48,120 bases of DNA from contig CACBVW010000009.1 in the NCBI GenBank assembly GCA_902542765.1, forward strand, positions 1-48,120. The letters are read 5' to 3'. The position numbers and the translations under genes are program-made. How positions within the stretch are numbered: position 1 is the first letter of the stretch; each line of letters begins with the position of its first letter. The notes below the pieces were generated by a model. That model was not told the DNA's origin, ran no database searches, and worked only from the letters and a program-made list of their open reading frames with translations. The stretch is from an uncultured SAR116 cluster alpha proteobacterium. GTDB taxonomy: Bacteria > Pseudomonadota > Alphaproteobacteria > Puniceispirillales > Marisalimonadaceae. This document shows positions 7,493 to 15,590 of this stretch, piece by piece.

Positions 7493-9079
7493 ATGCCAAA
7501 AGTTTTAATAAGTGATAAATTAAGTGAATCTGCAGTTGATATTTTTAAAAAAAATAAAATTGAGACAATATACAATCCTGGCTTAAGTCATGAAGATTTG
7601 CTAAAGGAAATTTATAAATATGATGGACTTGCGATTAGATCGGCTACAAGGGTTACCGAAGAGGTTTTTGAGAATGCTAATAATTTAAAAATTGTAGGCC
7701 GTGCTGGTATTGGAACTGACAATATTGATAAATTATCGGCTACTAAAAATGGTGTAATTGTAATGAACACACCCTTTGGGAATGCTGTTACTACAGCTGA
7801 GCATGCTATAGCTCTTATGATGTCACTTGTTAGAATGATCCCGCAGGCTGATAGTTCTACTAAACTAGGTAAATGGGAAAAATCTAAGTTTAATGGTACT
7901 GAAATAAATGGAAAGTATTTAGGCTTAATTGGTTGTGGAAATATTGGATCTATTGTGGCAAGTAGAGCATTAGGTCTAAAGATGAAGGTTTTAGCATTTG
8001 ATCCATTCCTTATACAAGAGAAAGCATCTGAATTAGGAGTTGAAAAGGTAGACTTGGAATACTTACTTAAGAACTCTGATATTATATCTTTGCATACACC
8101 TCTAACTGAAGATACTAAAAATATAATTTCATCTGAAGCAATTAGCATGATGAAAAAAGGATCGAGGATCATTAACTGTGCTAGAGGAGGTCTTGTAGAC
8201 GAAGTGGCTTGTAGAGCAGCACTAGAAACAGGTCATTTGGCAGGTGCTGCTTTTGACGTTTTCACAGAAGAGCCTGCTAAAGAAAATATTTTATTTAATG
8301 CTCCTAATTTTGTAGCAACCCCTCATTTAGGTGCGGCTACAATTGAGGCTCAAGAAAATGTTGCTATTCAAATAGCTCAACAAATGTCAGATTATCTTAA
8401 TACAGGAGCTGTGGTAAATGCTCTCAATTATCCTAGTGTGTCTGCAGAGGAAGCACCAATCCTTAAACCTTATGTAAGATTAGCATATCTAATGGGATCA
8501 TTTTTAGGACAAGTTACACAAGAGGGTATATTAAGTATAAAATTAGAACTAGAAGGTAAAGCATCAAATCTCCTTGACGTACCTTTAATGGCAAGCTTAT
8601 TAGTGGGAATTTTAGAACCTTCTTCTGCAGCTGTTAACAATATAAGCTCAACGTCAATTGCTTCTAGTAGAGGTATTAACTTATCAACAATCAAGCACGA
8701 AAGAAGGTGTGATTATGAAACTTTGCTTAAAATTACTATTAAACATGACAATGGTGAAAGAACGATTACAGGTACTTTAATTGCCGGTAACAAACCAAGA
8801 ATAATAAATATTCAAGGAATTTCAATCGAATCAGAGTTTCCAAAAAATGCTTTATATCTAAGAAATTATGATAAACCAGGTTTCATTGGAGATTTAGGTA
8901 ATAAGCTAGGAAATAATAACATTAACATCGCTTCTTTCCATTTAGGGCGTCGGAATGTAGGAGGTGAAGCAATAGCGTTAGTAGAGATAGATGGAAAGAT
9001 TGATGATAAAGTTATATCTGAAATAAGAAATTTACCCCAAGTTGCAAGAGTAAATTCAATTAATTTTGAAGGTAAATAA
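7493..9079 (+). CDS. serA: D-3-phosphoglycerate dehydrogenase SerA
   Basis: SerA oxidises 3-phosphoglycerate with NAD, the first step of serine synthesis. This is the long 528-residue form. The substrate domain is interrupted by the NAD-binding fold (GLIGCGNIGSIVASRALGLK, residues about 142-161). Catalytic positions are seen as the Arg in NCARGGLVDE, the Glu in FTEEPA and the His in ATPHLGAATIEAQ. An intervening allosteric substrate-binding domain follows (about 330-450), then a C-terminal ACT domain (LRNYDKPGFIGDLGNKLG, IASFHLGRRNVGGEAIALVE), the family's usual serine feedback site. It follows serC by 21 bases. Confidence 0.97.
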   Translation: MPKVLISDKLSESAVDIFKKNKIETIYNPGLSHEDLLKEIYKYDGLAIRSATRVTEEVFENANNLKIVGRAGIGTDNIDKLSATKNGVIVMNTPFGNAVTTAEHAIALMMSLVRMIPQADSSTKLGKWEKSKFNGTEINGKYLGLIGCGNIGSIVASRALGLKMKVLAFDPFLIQEKASELGVEKVDLEYLLKNSDIISLHTPLTEDTKNIISSEAISMMKKGSRIINCARGGLVDEVACRAALETGHLAGAAFDVFTEEPAKENILFNAPNFVATPHLGAATIEAQENVAIQIAQQMSDYLNTGAVVNALNYPSVSAEEAPILKPYVRLAYLMGSFLGQVTQEGILSIKLELEGKASNLLDVPLMASLLVGILEPSSAAVNNISSTSIASSRGINLSTIKHERRCDYETLLKITIKHDNGERTITGTLIAGNKPRIINIQGISIESEFPKNALYLRNYDKPGFIGDLGNKLGNNNINIASFHLGRRNVGGEAIALVEIDGKIDDKVISEIRNLPQVARVNSINFEGK

Positions 9080-9161
9080 TTAGTATTTCTTTTAAAGATT
9101 TATTAGATACATTTATAACTTTGGTATATATAAAAGAGTTTTCACAATTAAGGTACTAGTA

Positions 9162-10301
9162 ATGACCGATACACCAACTCAAAAAGGGCTATTACCTGCA
9201 GGATTAAGTGATGTTCTTTATCCAAAAGCTCAAGTTCAAGCAAAAAAAATTGAAAGTTTGTTAGATGTGTTTTCTAATTATGGTTACTTAAGAGTTAAAC
9301 CTCCCTTAGTTGAATACGAAGAAACTCTATTATCTGATGGACCTGGAACAGTGTTAAAGGATTCTACTTTTAGAATTATGGATCCTTTATCACAAAAAAT
9401 GATGGCATTAAGATCAGATGTAACAGCTCAAATATCTAGAATAGCTTCCACAAGATTATCTCATTTAACACGTCCACTCAGATTATCTTATTCTGGAGAT
9501 GTTTTAAGAGTACGAGGGGATAGTTTTAATACCGAGCGCCAAAAGACCCAAGTTGGTGCAGAATTAATTGGATTTGAGAATGAATTTTGTGATGCTGAAA
9601 TTATTCTAATTTGTTTAAAAGCACTTAAATCAATTAATATTGAAAATATAACAATTGATATAAACTTACCATTTTTAAGAGAGTTTCTCTTGAGAGACCT
9701 CTCATCTTCCCTTAAAGAGGAAATTGATAAAGCAATAGATTTAAGAGATAAAAAAAGTCTAAAAAAGCTTAAATTTAAGTACTCTAAAATTGTACTAGAT
9801 CTTATGGAATCTTCTGGTGATTATTCATTTTCCACCAATTTTTTACGTAAATTAAAATTTGAAGGTTTTATTAATGATGTTAGAGATTATTATTTAAAAG
9901 TAATTGATATAGTTGATAAGAATGTTTCATCTATTAAGATTTCAATTGATCCGCTTGAGAACAGAGGATTTAATTATCATACTGGTTTATCCTTTACAAT
10001 TTTTTCTGAAAATCTAAAAGGTGAAATTGCTAAAGGTGGAAGGTACAGAACTTTAAATGGTGAAACAGCAATTGGATGTACAATTTACACTGAAAGAATT
10101 TATTCTAATTCAAAATCTACTATAGATAAAAGTATAGTGTATGTACCTTATCTTAATATAAATGACGCAGATTACATTATAAGTAAAGGTTATAGAGTTG
10201 TTTTTGGAAATAACTTAACCTCCGATCTAAAGAAAGATGCTTTTAATCAAAAATGCCAATTTATTTGGGAAAATAAAAAGATCGTCAAATTAGAAACCTA
10301 G
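9162..10301 (+). CDS. hisZ: ATP phosphoribosyltransferase regulatory subunit HisZ
   Basis: HisZ is a class II aminoacyl-tRNA synthetase-like protein that pairs with the short form of HisG to make and feedback-regulate the first histidine enzyme. The 379 residues show the synthetase-like core: a LLPAGLSDVLYPKA opening, YGYLRVKPPLVEYEETL (motif 1 region), RIMDPLSQKMMALRSDVTAQISRI (motif 2 region), and GRYRTLNGETAIGCTIYTERI (motif 3 region). The aminoacylation signatures of HisS are not preserved, and the serC-serA-hisZ-purA order is a common alphaproteobacterial arrangement, so HisZ is preferred over HisS. A HisG of the short type should exist elsewhere in this genome. An 82-bp gap from serA leaves room for a separate promoter. 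Confidence 0.9.
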   Translation: MTDTPTQKGLLPAGLSDVLYPKAQVQAKKIESLLDVFSNYGYLRVKPPLVEYEETLLSDGPGTVLKDSTFRIMDPLSQKMMALRSDVTAQISRIASTRLSHLTRPLRLSYSGDVLRVRGDSFNTERQKTQVGAELIGFENEFCDAEIILICLKALKSINIENITIDINLPFLREFLLRDLSSSLKEEIDKAIDLRDKKSLKKLKFKYSKIVLDLMESSGDYSFSTNFLRKLKFEGFINDVRDYYLKVIDIVDKNVSSIKISIDPLENRGFNYHTGLSFTIFSENLKGEIAKGGRYRTLNGETAIGCTIYTERIYSNSKSTIDKSIVYVPYLNINDADYIISKGYRVVFGNNLTSDLKKDAFNQKCQFIWENKKIVKLET

Positions 10302-10331
10302 TTAAAAAATAAGAAGTTTAAGGAATGTTTT

Positions 10332-11627
10332 ATGAGTAATGTAGTAGTTATTGGAACGCAATGGGGTGATGAAGGTAAAGGTAAGATTGTTGATTGGTTA
10401 TCAGAAAAGGCTAACTTAGTTGTTCGATTTCAAGGCGGACATAACGCAGGACATACTTTAGTTGTAAATGAACGAATTTTTAAATTATCTTTGTTACCAA
10501 GTGGAATTGTAAGAGAAAATACAATTGTTTTGATTGGTAATGGAGTTGTAATAGATCCTTTCCATTTAAAAAAAGAGATTGATGAATTAAAAACTCAAAA
10601 TATTAAAATATCCTCTGAAAATCTAATTATCTCAGACTCTGCTTTTTTAATTCTACCTATACATCAAGTGATAGATAAATTAAGAGAAAATAAAAAAAAT
10701 ACTGAAAAAATTGGAACTACAGGAAGAGGTATTGGTCCTTCCTATGAGGATAAGGTTGGTAGAAGAGGTTTAAGAATATGTGATCTTTTTGATAAATTTG
10801 AATTATCTTCTAAACTCTCAAAATTATATGACTTTCATAATATATGGTTAAAATCAATGGGTGAAAAAAAACTTGACCCAGAAAATATTCTAGAAAACCT
10901 TTGGGATTTAGGACAAACCTTAAAATCCTACGTTCAGCCCTCTTGGCTCTTAATTAATAGATATAACCAATCTGCATCAAATATCCTATTTGAAGGAGCT
11001 CAAGGTACTTTTCTAGACGTAGATCATGGTACTTACCCCTTTGTTACTAGTAGCAATACCACAGCTTCACAGGCAGGCATGGGTTCAGGTTTAGGGCCAA
11101 CAGATATAGACTACACGTTAGGTATAACTAAAGCTTATACTACAAGAGTTGGATCCGGTCCTTTTCCTACAGAAGATAATGGTAAAGATGGAATATTATT
11201 AGGTAAAAAAGGACATGAATTTGGAACTGTTACTGGTAGGCAAAGACGATGTGGGTGGTTTGATTCAGTTCTAGTTAAACAAGCTGTATCTTTATCAAGT
11301 ATTAAAGGTATTGCTTTAACTAAATTAGATGTTTTAGGCGAATTTGATGAAATTAAGATTTGTACAGGATATTCTCTGAATGGCAAAAATATCAATTACT
11401 TACCTTCAGCAGAAAAAGAACAAAAGCAGATAAAACCTATATATGAGGTCCTTAAAGGATGGAAAAAAGATATAGTCGGTGTAAAGAAAATAAATGATTT
11501 ACCTGAAGAGGCTAAAATTTATATAAAAAGAATAGAAGAGCTCGTAAAATGTCCAATAATTTTGATTTCAACAAGTCCAGAAAGATCTGATACTATTTAT
11601 ATCAAGGATCCTTTTAATCCAAGTTAG
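10332..11627 (+). CDS. purA: Adenylosuccinate synthetase PurA
   Basis: PurA joins IMP and aspartate using GTP, the first step from IMP to AMP. The 431-residue protein starts with VVVIGTQWGDEGKGKIVDWL, containing the GDEGKGK phosphate loop (residues 12-18), followed by VRFQGGHNAGHTLVV with the catalytic His, then GTTGRGIGPSYEDKVGRRG, ILFEGAQGTFLDVDHGTYPFVTSSNTT, and VTGRQRRCGWFD. It ends with a C-terminal LTKLDVLGEFDEIKICTGY guanine-binding segment. Length and motif spacing are normal. It follows hisZ by 30 bases and its final codons overlap the convergent rpoH stop by 4 bases. Confidence 0.98.
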   Translation: MSNVVVIGTQWGDEGKGKIVDWLSEKANLVVRFQGGHNAGHTLVVNERIFKLSLLPSGIVRENTIVLIGNGVVIDPFHLKKEIDELKTQNIKISSENLIISDSAFLILPIHQVIDKLRENKKNTEKIGTTGRGIGPSYEDKVGRRGLRICDLFDKFELSSKLSKLYDFHNIWLKSMGEKKLDPENILENLWDLGQTLKSYVQPSWLLINRYNQSASNILFEGAQGTFLDVDHGTYPFVTSSNTTASQAGMGSGLGPTDIDYTLGITKAYTTRVGSGPFPTEDNGKDGILLGKKGHEFGTVTGRQRRCGWFDSVLVKQAVSLSSIKGIALTKLDVLGEFDEIKICTGYSLNGKNINYLPSAEKEQKQIKPIYEVLKGWKKDIVGVKKINDLPEEAKIYIKRIEELVKCPIILISTSPERSDTIYIKDPFNPS

Positions 11628-12538
11628 TCCTCATTTAATTCAATTAACTTCAGCTCTTTAGCTTTAGATTTTACAATAGTTTGAAGTTTTTCAAATGCTC
11701 TAGTCTCAATTTGTCTTATTCTTTCTCTACTAACTTTGTATTCTTGAGATAAGTCTTCTAATGTTTTAGGAATTTCAGTCAATCTTCTTTTAATTATAAT
11801 ATCTTTTTCTCTAGGTTTTAAATAATCAAGAGCTTCTAACATCATTTTATTTCTGATATTTTTTTCTTGATGATTAACATATTGAGTTTCTTGATTATCT
11901 CTTTCGTCGGTGAGCATGTCTTGCCATTCAGCTTCTTCTCCATCTTGACGATTTATTTGTGAATTAAGAGAATGATCGCCACCTAACATTCTTCTATTCA
12001 TACTAACAACATCAGCTTCAGAAACGTCGAGTGTTTTGGCAATGTGATTAACTTGGTTAGGTGTAAGATCACCATCTTCTAAAGCATTAATTTTGCCTTT
12101 TATTTTTCTTAAATTAAAAAATAATTTTTTCTGACTTGCAGTTGTCCCAATTTTAACTTGAGACCAACTTCTGAGCACGAATTCCTGTATAGCTGCTTTT
12201 ATCCACCACATTGCATATGTTGCTAACCTAAATCCCTTTTCTGGATCAAATTTTTTAACAGCATGCATCATCCCAATATTACCTTCTGCGATAAGATCAG
12301 CAATTGGAAGACCATATCCTCTGTAGCCCATTGCAATTTTTGCTACTAGCCTAAGATGGCTAGTCACAAGTTTATGAGCAGCTTTAGTATCTTGTTTTTC
12401 AAGCCAATCTTTTGCAAGTAAATATTCTTCACCAGCTTCAAGCATTGGAAATTTTTTGATATGATCTAAGTATCTACCTAAATTGTTATCTGGTGAAACT
12501 AGAGATAAGTTCATGTTATCTACATTACTCAATGTCAT
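11624..12538 (-). CDS. rpoH: RNA polymerase heat-shock sigma factor RpoH (sigma-32)
   Basis: RpoH directs RNA polymerase to heat-shock promoters. The 304 residues contain sigma region 1.2 (LGRYLDHIKKFPMLEAGEEY), region 2 (HLRLVAKIAMGYRGYGLPIADLIAEGNIGMMHAVKKFDP, then RLATYAMWWIKAAIQEFVLRSW), the RpoH box QKKLFFNLRK, and region 4 (LTEIPKTLEDLSQEYKVSRERIRQIETRAFEKL). The RpoH box and absence of a long region 1.1 separate it from RpoD. The start is uncertain: a GGAG directly abuts the ATG at 12538, leaving no spacer. A TTG two codons later would sit 6 bases from that GGAG, and an ATG at codon 9 also fits the family length. It converges on purA with a 4-bp overlap. Confidence 0.95.
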   Translation of the reverse strand: MTLSNVDNMNLSLVSPDNNLGRYLDHIKKFPMLEAGEEYLLAKDWLEKQDTKAAHKLVTSHLRLVAKIAMGYRGYGLPIADLIAEGNIGMMHAVKKFDPEKGFRLATYAMWWIKAAIQEFVLRSWSQVKIGTTASQKKLFFNLRKIKGKINALEDGDLTPNQVNHIAKTLDVSEADVVSMNRRMLGGDHSLNSQINRQDGEEAEWQDMLTDERDNQETQYVNHQEKNIRNKMMLEALDYLKPREKDIIIKRRLTEIPKTLEDLSQEYKVSRERIRQIETRAFEKLQTIVKSKAKELKLIELNED

Positions 12539-12611
12539 CTCCGGATTAATAATTGATTTATATATAGTGTTTTTTTGCTTTTATTTAAAGTGTTTATAAA
12601 AATTAAATAAG

Positions 12612-13625
12612 TTATACCTTTAGAACATCAATAAGTATAGAGATATCTTTTGGTAACTGGCTAGAAAATTCTAAATATTTGTTATTTATTGGATGATGAA
12701 AACAAAGTTTTGATGCGTGCAAAGCTTGTCTACTAAAAGATTTGATTAATTTATTTTTTTCTTTAAAGCATGAATTTTTAAAATTTTTTTGTGTTATTGA
12801 CTTCCCATATAAATCATCTCCAATTATACCATGGCCTAGATATGACATGTGAACACGAATTTGATGAGTTCTCCCTGTTTCAAGTTTACACTCAATTAAA
12901 CTAGCAAAAGGGGTAAAAACATCTAACACTTTCCATTTTGTAATAGCCATTTTACCTTTTTCTACAACAGCCATTTTTTTTCTATTTGTTTGAGATCTTC
13001 CAATAGGTTTTTCAATAATACCTTTATTTATAGGTTGTCCCCATACAACAGCATTATATCTTCTATCTAAATCATGGTTAAAAAAAATTTTACACAGATT
13101 TGAATGTGCTAATTCTGTTTTTGCAATGACCATTACACCGCTAGTATTTTTATCTAGCCTATGTACCACACCTGGTCTCTTAACACCTCCAATTCCTTTT
13201 AAATTTTCACCACAATGATAAAGAAGAGCATTTACTAGGGTTCCATTGGGATTTCCAGGTGCTGGGTGCACTACCATGCCAGAGTTTTTATTAATGACAA
13301 TAATAAATTCATCTTCATATAGAATATCTAATTTAATATTTTCAGGTAAAGGTATAGCTTCACTAGGTTTTGATAACTTAATTTCAACAATTTCACAATT
13401 TTGAATCTTTAATGAAGGATTATTTACTGTTTTACCGTCTACTTTTAGTTGTTTATTTTCTATTAAATTTTTAACTCTACTTCTAGAAATAGAAAAGTTA
13501 TTTTCATTTATTAGTTGTTTTGTTGAGTCACTTACTTTAATAGCTTCAGTAACCCATGTATCAAGTCTTTCAAAAGGTAAATTGAAGTCTTTTACAACAA
13601 GTAGAATTTTAATAGGAACTGTCAT
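12612..13625 (-). CDS. rluD: 23S rRNA pseudouridine synthase RluD
   Basis: RluD makes pseudouridines 1911, 1915 and 1917 in helix 69 of 23S rRNA. An N-terminal S4 RNA-binding domain (SRSRVKNLIENKQLKVDGKT, residues about 49-68) precedes the catalytic RluA/RluD domain. That domain shows VVHPAPGNPNGTLVNALLYH and GVKRPGVVHRLDKNTSGVMV, whose Asp in HRLDKNTSG is the expected nucleophile, followed by KLETGRTHQIRVHMSYLGHGIIGDDLYG. I chose the ATG at 13623-13625 (337 residues) because homology begins there. The frame continues upstream but only with low-complexity hydrophobic residues antisense to the divergent gene. That ATG shares the palindrome CATG with the start of the divergent membrane protein, so the promoter must lie within the neighbour. 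Confidence 0.93.
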   Translation of the reverse strand: MTVPIKILLVVKDFNLPFERLDTWVTEAIKVSDSTKQLINENNFSISRSRVKNLIENKQLKVDGKTVNNPSLKIQNCEIVEIKLSKPSEAIPLPENIKLDILYEDEFIIVINKNSGMVVHPAPGNPNGTLVNALLYHCGENLKGIGGVKRPGVVHRLDKNTSGVMVIAKTELAHSNLCKIFFNHDLDRRYNAVVWGQPINKGIIEKPIGRSQTNRKKMAVVEKGKMAITKWKVLDVFTPFASLIECKLETGRTHQIRVHMSYLGHGIIGDDLYGKSITQKNFKNSCFKEKNKLIKSFSRQALHASKLCFHHPINNKYLEFSSQLPKDISILIDVLKV

Positions 13626-13626
13626 G
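13623..13626. other. CATG palindrome serving as start codon on both strands
   Basis: ATG at 13624-13626 starts the DUF6476-like gene and the reverse-strand ATG at 13623-13625 starts rluD. The two coding regions therefore overlap by 2 bases at their 5' ends. Each gene's ribosome site and promoter would lie in the other's coding sequence. Confidence 0.6.
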
Positions 13627-14016
13627 TCTAATATATTTGACCCAAAAACCGAAAAAACTTCTTTTGTAGTTTCTAATATAAGGGCTATAAAAATTATTGC
13701 TATAATTTTAGGACTTTTAATTATTATTGGGTTAATTTTTCTATTTTGGGGATTAGGAAAAAAATATAATAAACTCAATAATATTCCTGTTGAAAATAAA
13801 ACCCTCAAAGATGATGAAGAGCATACAAAAAAAATTGACTTTAATGAACCAACTGGTGCTCAATTAATCTCTTCATCTTTAGGGTCCAATAATGAAATTT
13901 TATTACGATATCTTTACAAAGGTAAAAACATGTTAGTGGTATTAGACGTCAAAACAAAAAAAATTAAATCTATTATGACTATTAAAAAGGGTCAAAACAG
14001 TTTCAAAATTAATTAG
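13624..14016 (+). CDS. Small single-pass membrane protein, DUF6476-like
   Basis: A 130-residue protein of unknown function. It has a short polar N-terminus (MSNIFDPKTEKTSF), one strong membrane helix (IIAIILGLLIIIGLIFLFWGL, residues about 21-41), a charged linker and a C-terminal beta-rich part (AQLISSSLGSNNEILLRYLY, MLVVLDVKTKKIKSIMTIK) that fits the DUF6476 pattern. That family often sits next to rluD in alphaproteobacteria. I begin it at 13624 rather than the upstream in-frame ATG at 13582, because the first 14 codons of the longer form are antisense to rluD and do not resemble a protein N-terminus. It shares CATG (13623-13626) with rluD as opposite start codons and is 17 bases upstream of the aldolase gene. 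Confidence 0.65.
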   Translation: MSNIFDPKTEKTSFVVSNIRAIKIIAIILGLLIIIGLIFLFWGLGKKYNKLNNIPVENKTLKDDEEHTKKIDFNEPTGAQLISSSLGSNNEILLRYLYKGKNMLVVLDVKTKKIKSIMTIKKGQNSFKIN

Positions 14017-14033
14017 TAAAACAAGAATTCATA

Positions 14034-15092
14034 ATGTATGAAAAAAAAATTTTAATTGGAACTGACACAACTTCTGGCATTGCTCCACAGATATTAGATG
14101 CAATTGTAGAAGCTTCACATATAAAAACATCGCCTTATGGTAATGATATTTTCACAGAAGAATGTAAAAATATTGTTAAAAATGTTTTTGAAAAAAGTGA
14201 TTTAGAAATCATCCCAATGGTCTCTGGGACAGCCTCAAACTCTCTAGCATTATCATCTTTCCTGAGGTCTTATGGCAGCATTATCTGTCATAGTGATGCA
14301 CATATCAATAAAGATGAAGGAGGAGCGCCAGAGTTCTTTTCTGGAGGTGGCAAGTTACTTACTATTTCAAATTCTCTAGGACGTATTAATGCTCAAGATC
14401 TTCAAAAAAAAATTGATGAAATAAACTTCAAACGTAAATCAAGCTCTTTAATATCTGGTGTTTCAATTACACAATTAGCTGAAAATGGAACTATATATAC
14501 ATTAGATGAAATAGATGCGATAAGCAAAATTTGCAAAAAAAATAACCTCTATCTTCATATGGACGGAGCTAGATTTTCAAATGCATTAGTCTCCCAAGAA
14601 TTAATATCTCCTGCAGAAGCCACATGGAAAGTTGGAGTTGATTGTCTCTCACTTGGTGCAACTAAAAATGGTGCTATGGCAGCAGAATTAATAATATTTT
14701 TTAATAAAACATTAGCAAGTGAAGCCCAAAACCTTATAAAGCAGACTGGACATGTAATTTCAAAAACAAGATTTGTTTCTGCTCAGCTAAATGCATGGTT
14801 TAAAGATGGTTTGTGGCTAGAGTTAGCTAAGTTAGCTAATAAAAATGCTTTATATCTTAGAAATCAATTAATTGAATTCAAGGATTTTAAAATCTTATAC
14901 CCAACACAAGGAAATGAAATTTTTGTAAAGATGAGCAATTTATCATATGATAACATTTTAAAATTAAATATTATCCCAAACTTATGGTATAAAATTGACA
15001 ATGATCATTTAGTAATTAGGTTTGTAACATCTTTTGAAACAAATATAAGTCAGATAGATGAAATCATTGATAGATTGAAAACTTATTTTTGA
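14034..15092 (+). CDS. ltaE: Low-specificity L-threonine aldolase
   Basis: A pyridoxal-phosphate enzyme that cleaves L-threonine or L-allo-threonine to glycine and acetaldehyde. The 352 residues follow the family: TDTTSGIAPQILDAIVEA, SPYGNDIFTEEC, MVSGTASNSLALSSFLR, CHSDAHINKDEGGAPEFFSGG, LHMDGARFSNAL with the cofactor-binding Asp 177, and LSLGATKNGAMAAE with the Schiff-base Lys 211. The beta-eliminating lyase family is broader, so other 3-hydroxy amino acid aldolase substrates are possible. Its stop codon directly abuts the stop of the convergent membrane protein gene. In a streamlined genome this could give an alternative route to glycine alongside the serine genes at 6311-9079; that link is inference. 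Confidence 0.9.
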   Translation: MYEKKILIGTDTTSGIAPQILDAIVEASHIKTSPYGNDIFTEECKNIVKNVFEKSDLEIIPMVSGTASNSLALSSFLRSYGSIICHSDAHINKDEGGAPEFFSGGGKLLTISNSLGRINAQDLQKKIDEINFKRKSSSLISGVSITQLAENGTIYTLDEIDAISKICKKNNLYLHMDGARFSNALVSQELISPAEATWKVGVDCLSLGATKNGAMAAELIIFFNKTLASEAQNLIKQTGHVISKTRFVSAQLNAWFKDGLWLELAKLANKNALYLRNQLIEFKDFKILYPTQGNEIFVKMSNLSYDNILKLNIIPNLWYKIDNDHLVIRFVTSFETNISQIDEIIDRLKTYF

Positions 15093-15467
15093 TTACATAC
15101 CAAAATTTAAATTAATTGCTATACTTAGAAATATTGATTTAACTTGAGAAATTATGTCTTTTTCAAAAACAAATGCAAATTTCCCAATATAAAAGTATCC
15201 TAAGAATAATGGTAAAAGATATATCCTAATCATTAAAATTAGCCAAGCTATATAAATTGGTATTAATGGTTGGACAATAAAACTAGGTGTAATTTTATTT
15301 GTAATATTTATAATTGGATAAGCAAGCTTAGTTATAAATCGATATAAAACAAAATTACTAGCTTCACTTAAAAATAAATTTAAGATAAATTTTATTAACA
15401 AAATTAGCATTAAACATGCTAAAAAATAATCAGGAGCAATCAGCCATATAGGAAAGTTATTTATCAT
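15093..15467 (-). CDS. Small integral membrane protein, YggT-like
   Basis: A 124-residue, strongly hydrophobic protein. One helix spans about residues 8-33 (LIAPDYFLACLMLILLIKFIL), followed by SEASNFVLYRFITKLAYPIINITNKITPSF and another long hydrophobic segment at about 66-95 (PLIPIYIAWLILMIRIYLLPLFLGYF). The layout of a helix, an R-F-x-x-x-L-x-x-P-I-x-x-I-x-x-x-I-T-P linker and a second helix resembles YggT-family proteins found in alphaproteobacteria, but the similarity is by pattern only. Function is unknown. It converges on ltaE with no intervening base and is divergent from ettA with a 123-bp spacer. Confidence 0.6.
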   Translation of the reverse strand: MINNFPIWLIAPDYFLACLMLILLIKFILNLFLSEASNFVLYRFITKLAYPIINITNKITPSFIVQPLIPIYIAWLILMIRIYLLPLFLGYFYIGKFAFVFEKDIISQVKSIFLSIAINLNFGM

Positions 15468-15547
15468 AAAGTTACCATACTAACATATTGTATAAATGAG
15501 AAATTATAATTTAAATTATATGTTATTTAAGCAAAAAACTTCTAATA

Positions 15548-15568
15548 TTAGTTAATTCAGTTAACTAA
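15548..15568. promoter_or_regulatory. Perfect 8-bp dyad in the ettA upstream region
   Basis: TTAGTTAA-TTCAG-TTAACTAA ends 22 bases before the ettA ATG. It could be a transcription factor operator or, if transcribed, a weak AU-rich hairpin just before the GAGGGG ribosome site. There is no T run, so it is not a terminator. Confidence 0.4.
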
Positions 15569-15590
15569 AATATAGGTCTGAGGGGATCAT

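Noticed and set aside
13626-13808. Upstream extension of rluD (open frame to 13808)
   Set aside because: Low-complexity hydrophobic residues antisense to the DUF6476-like gene. RluD homology begins at the ATG at 13625.
15548-15568. Terminator upstream of ettA
   Set aside because: The dyad is AT-only in its outer arms and has no following T run on either strand.
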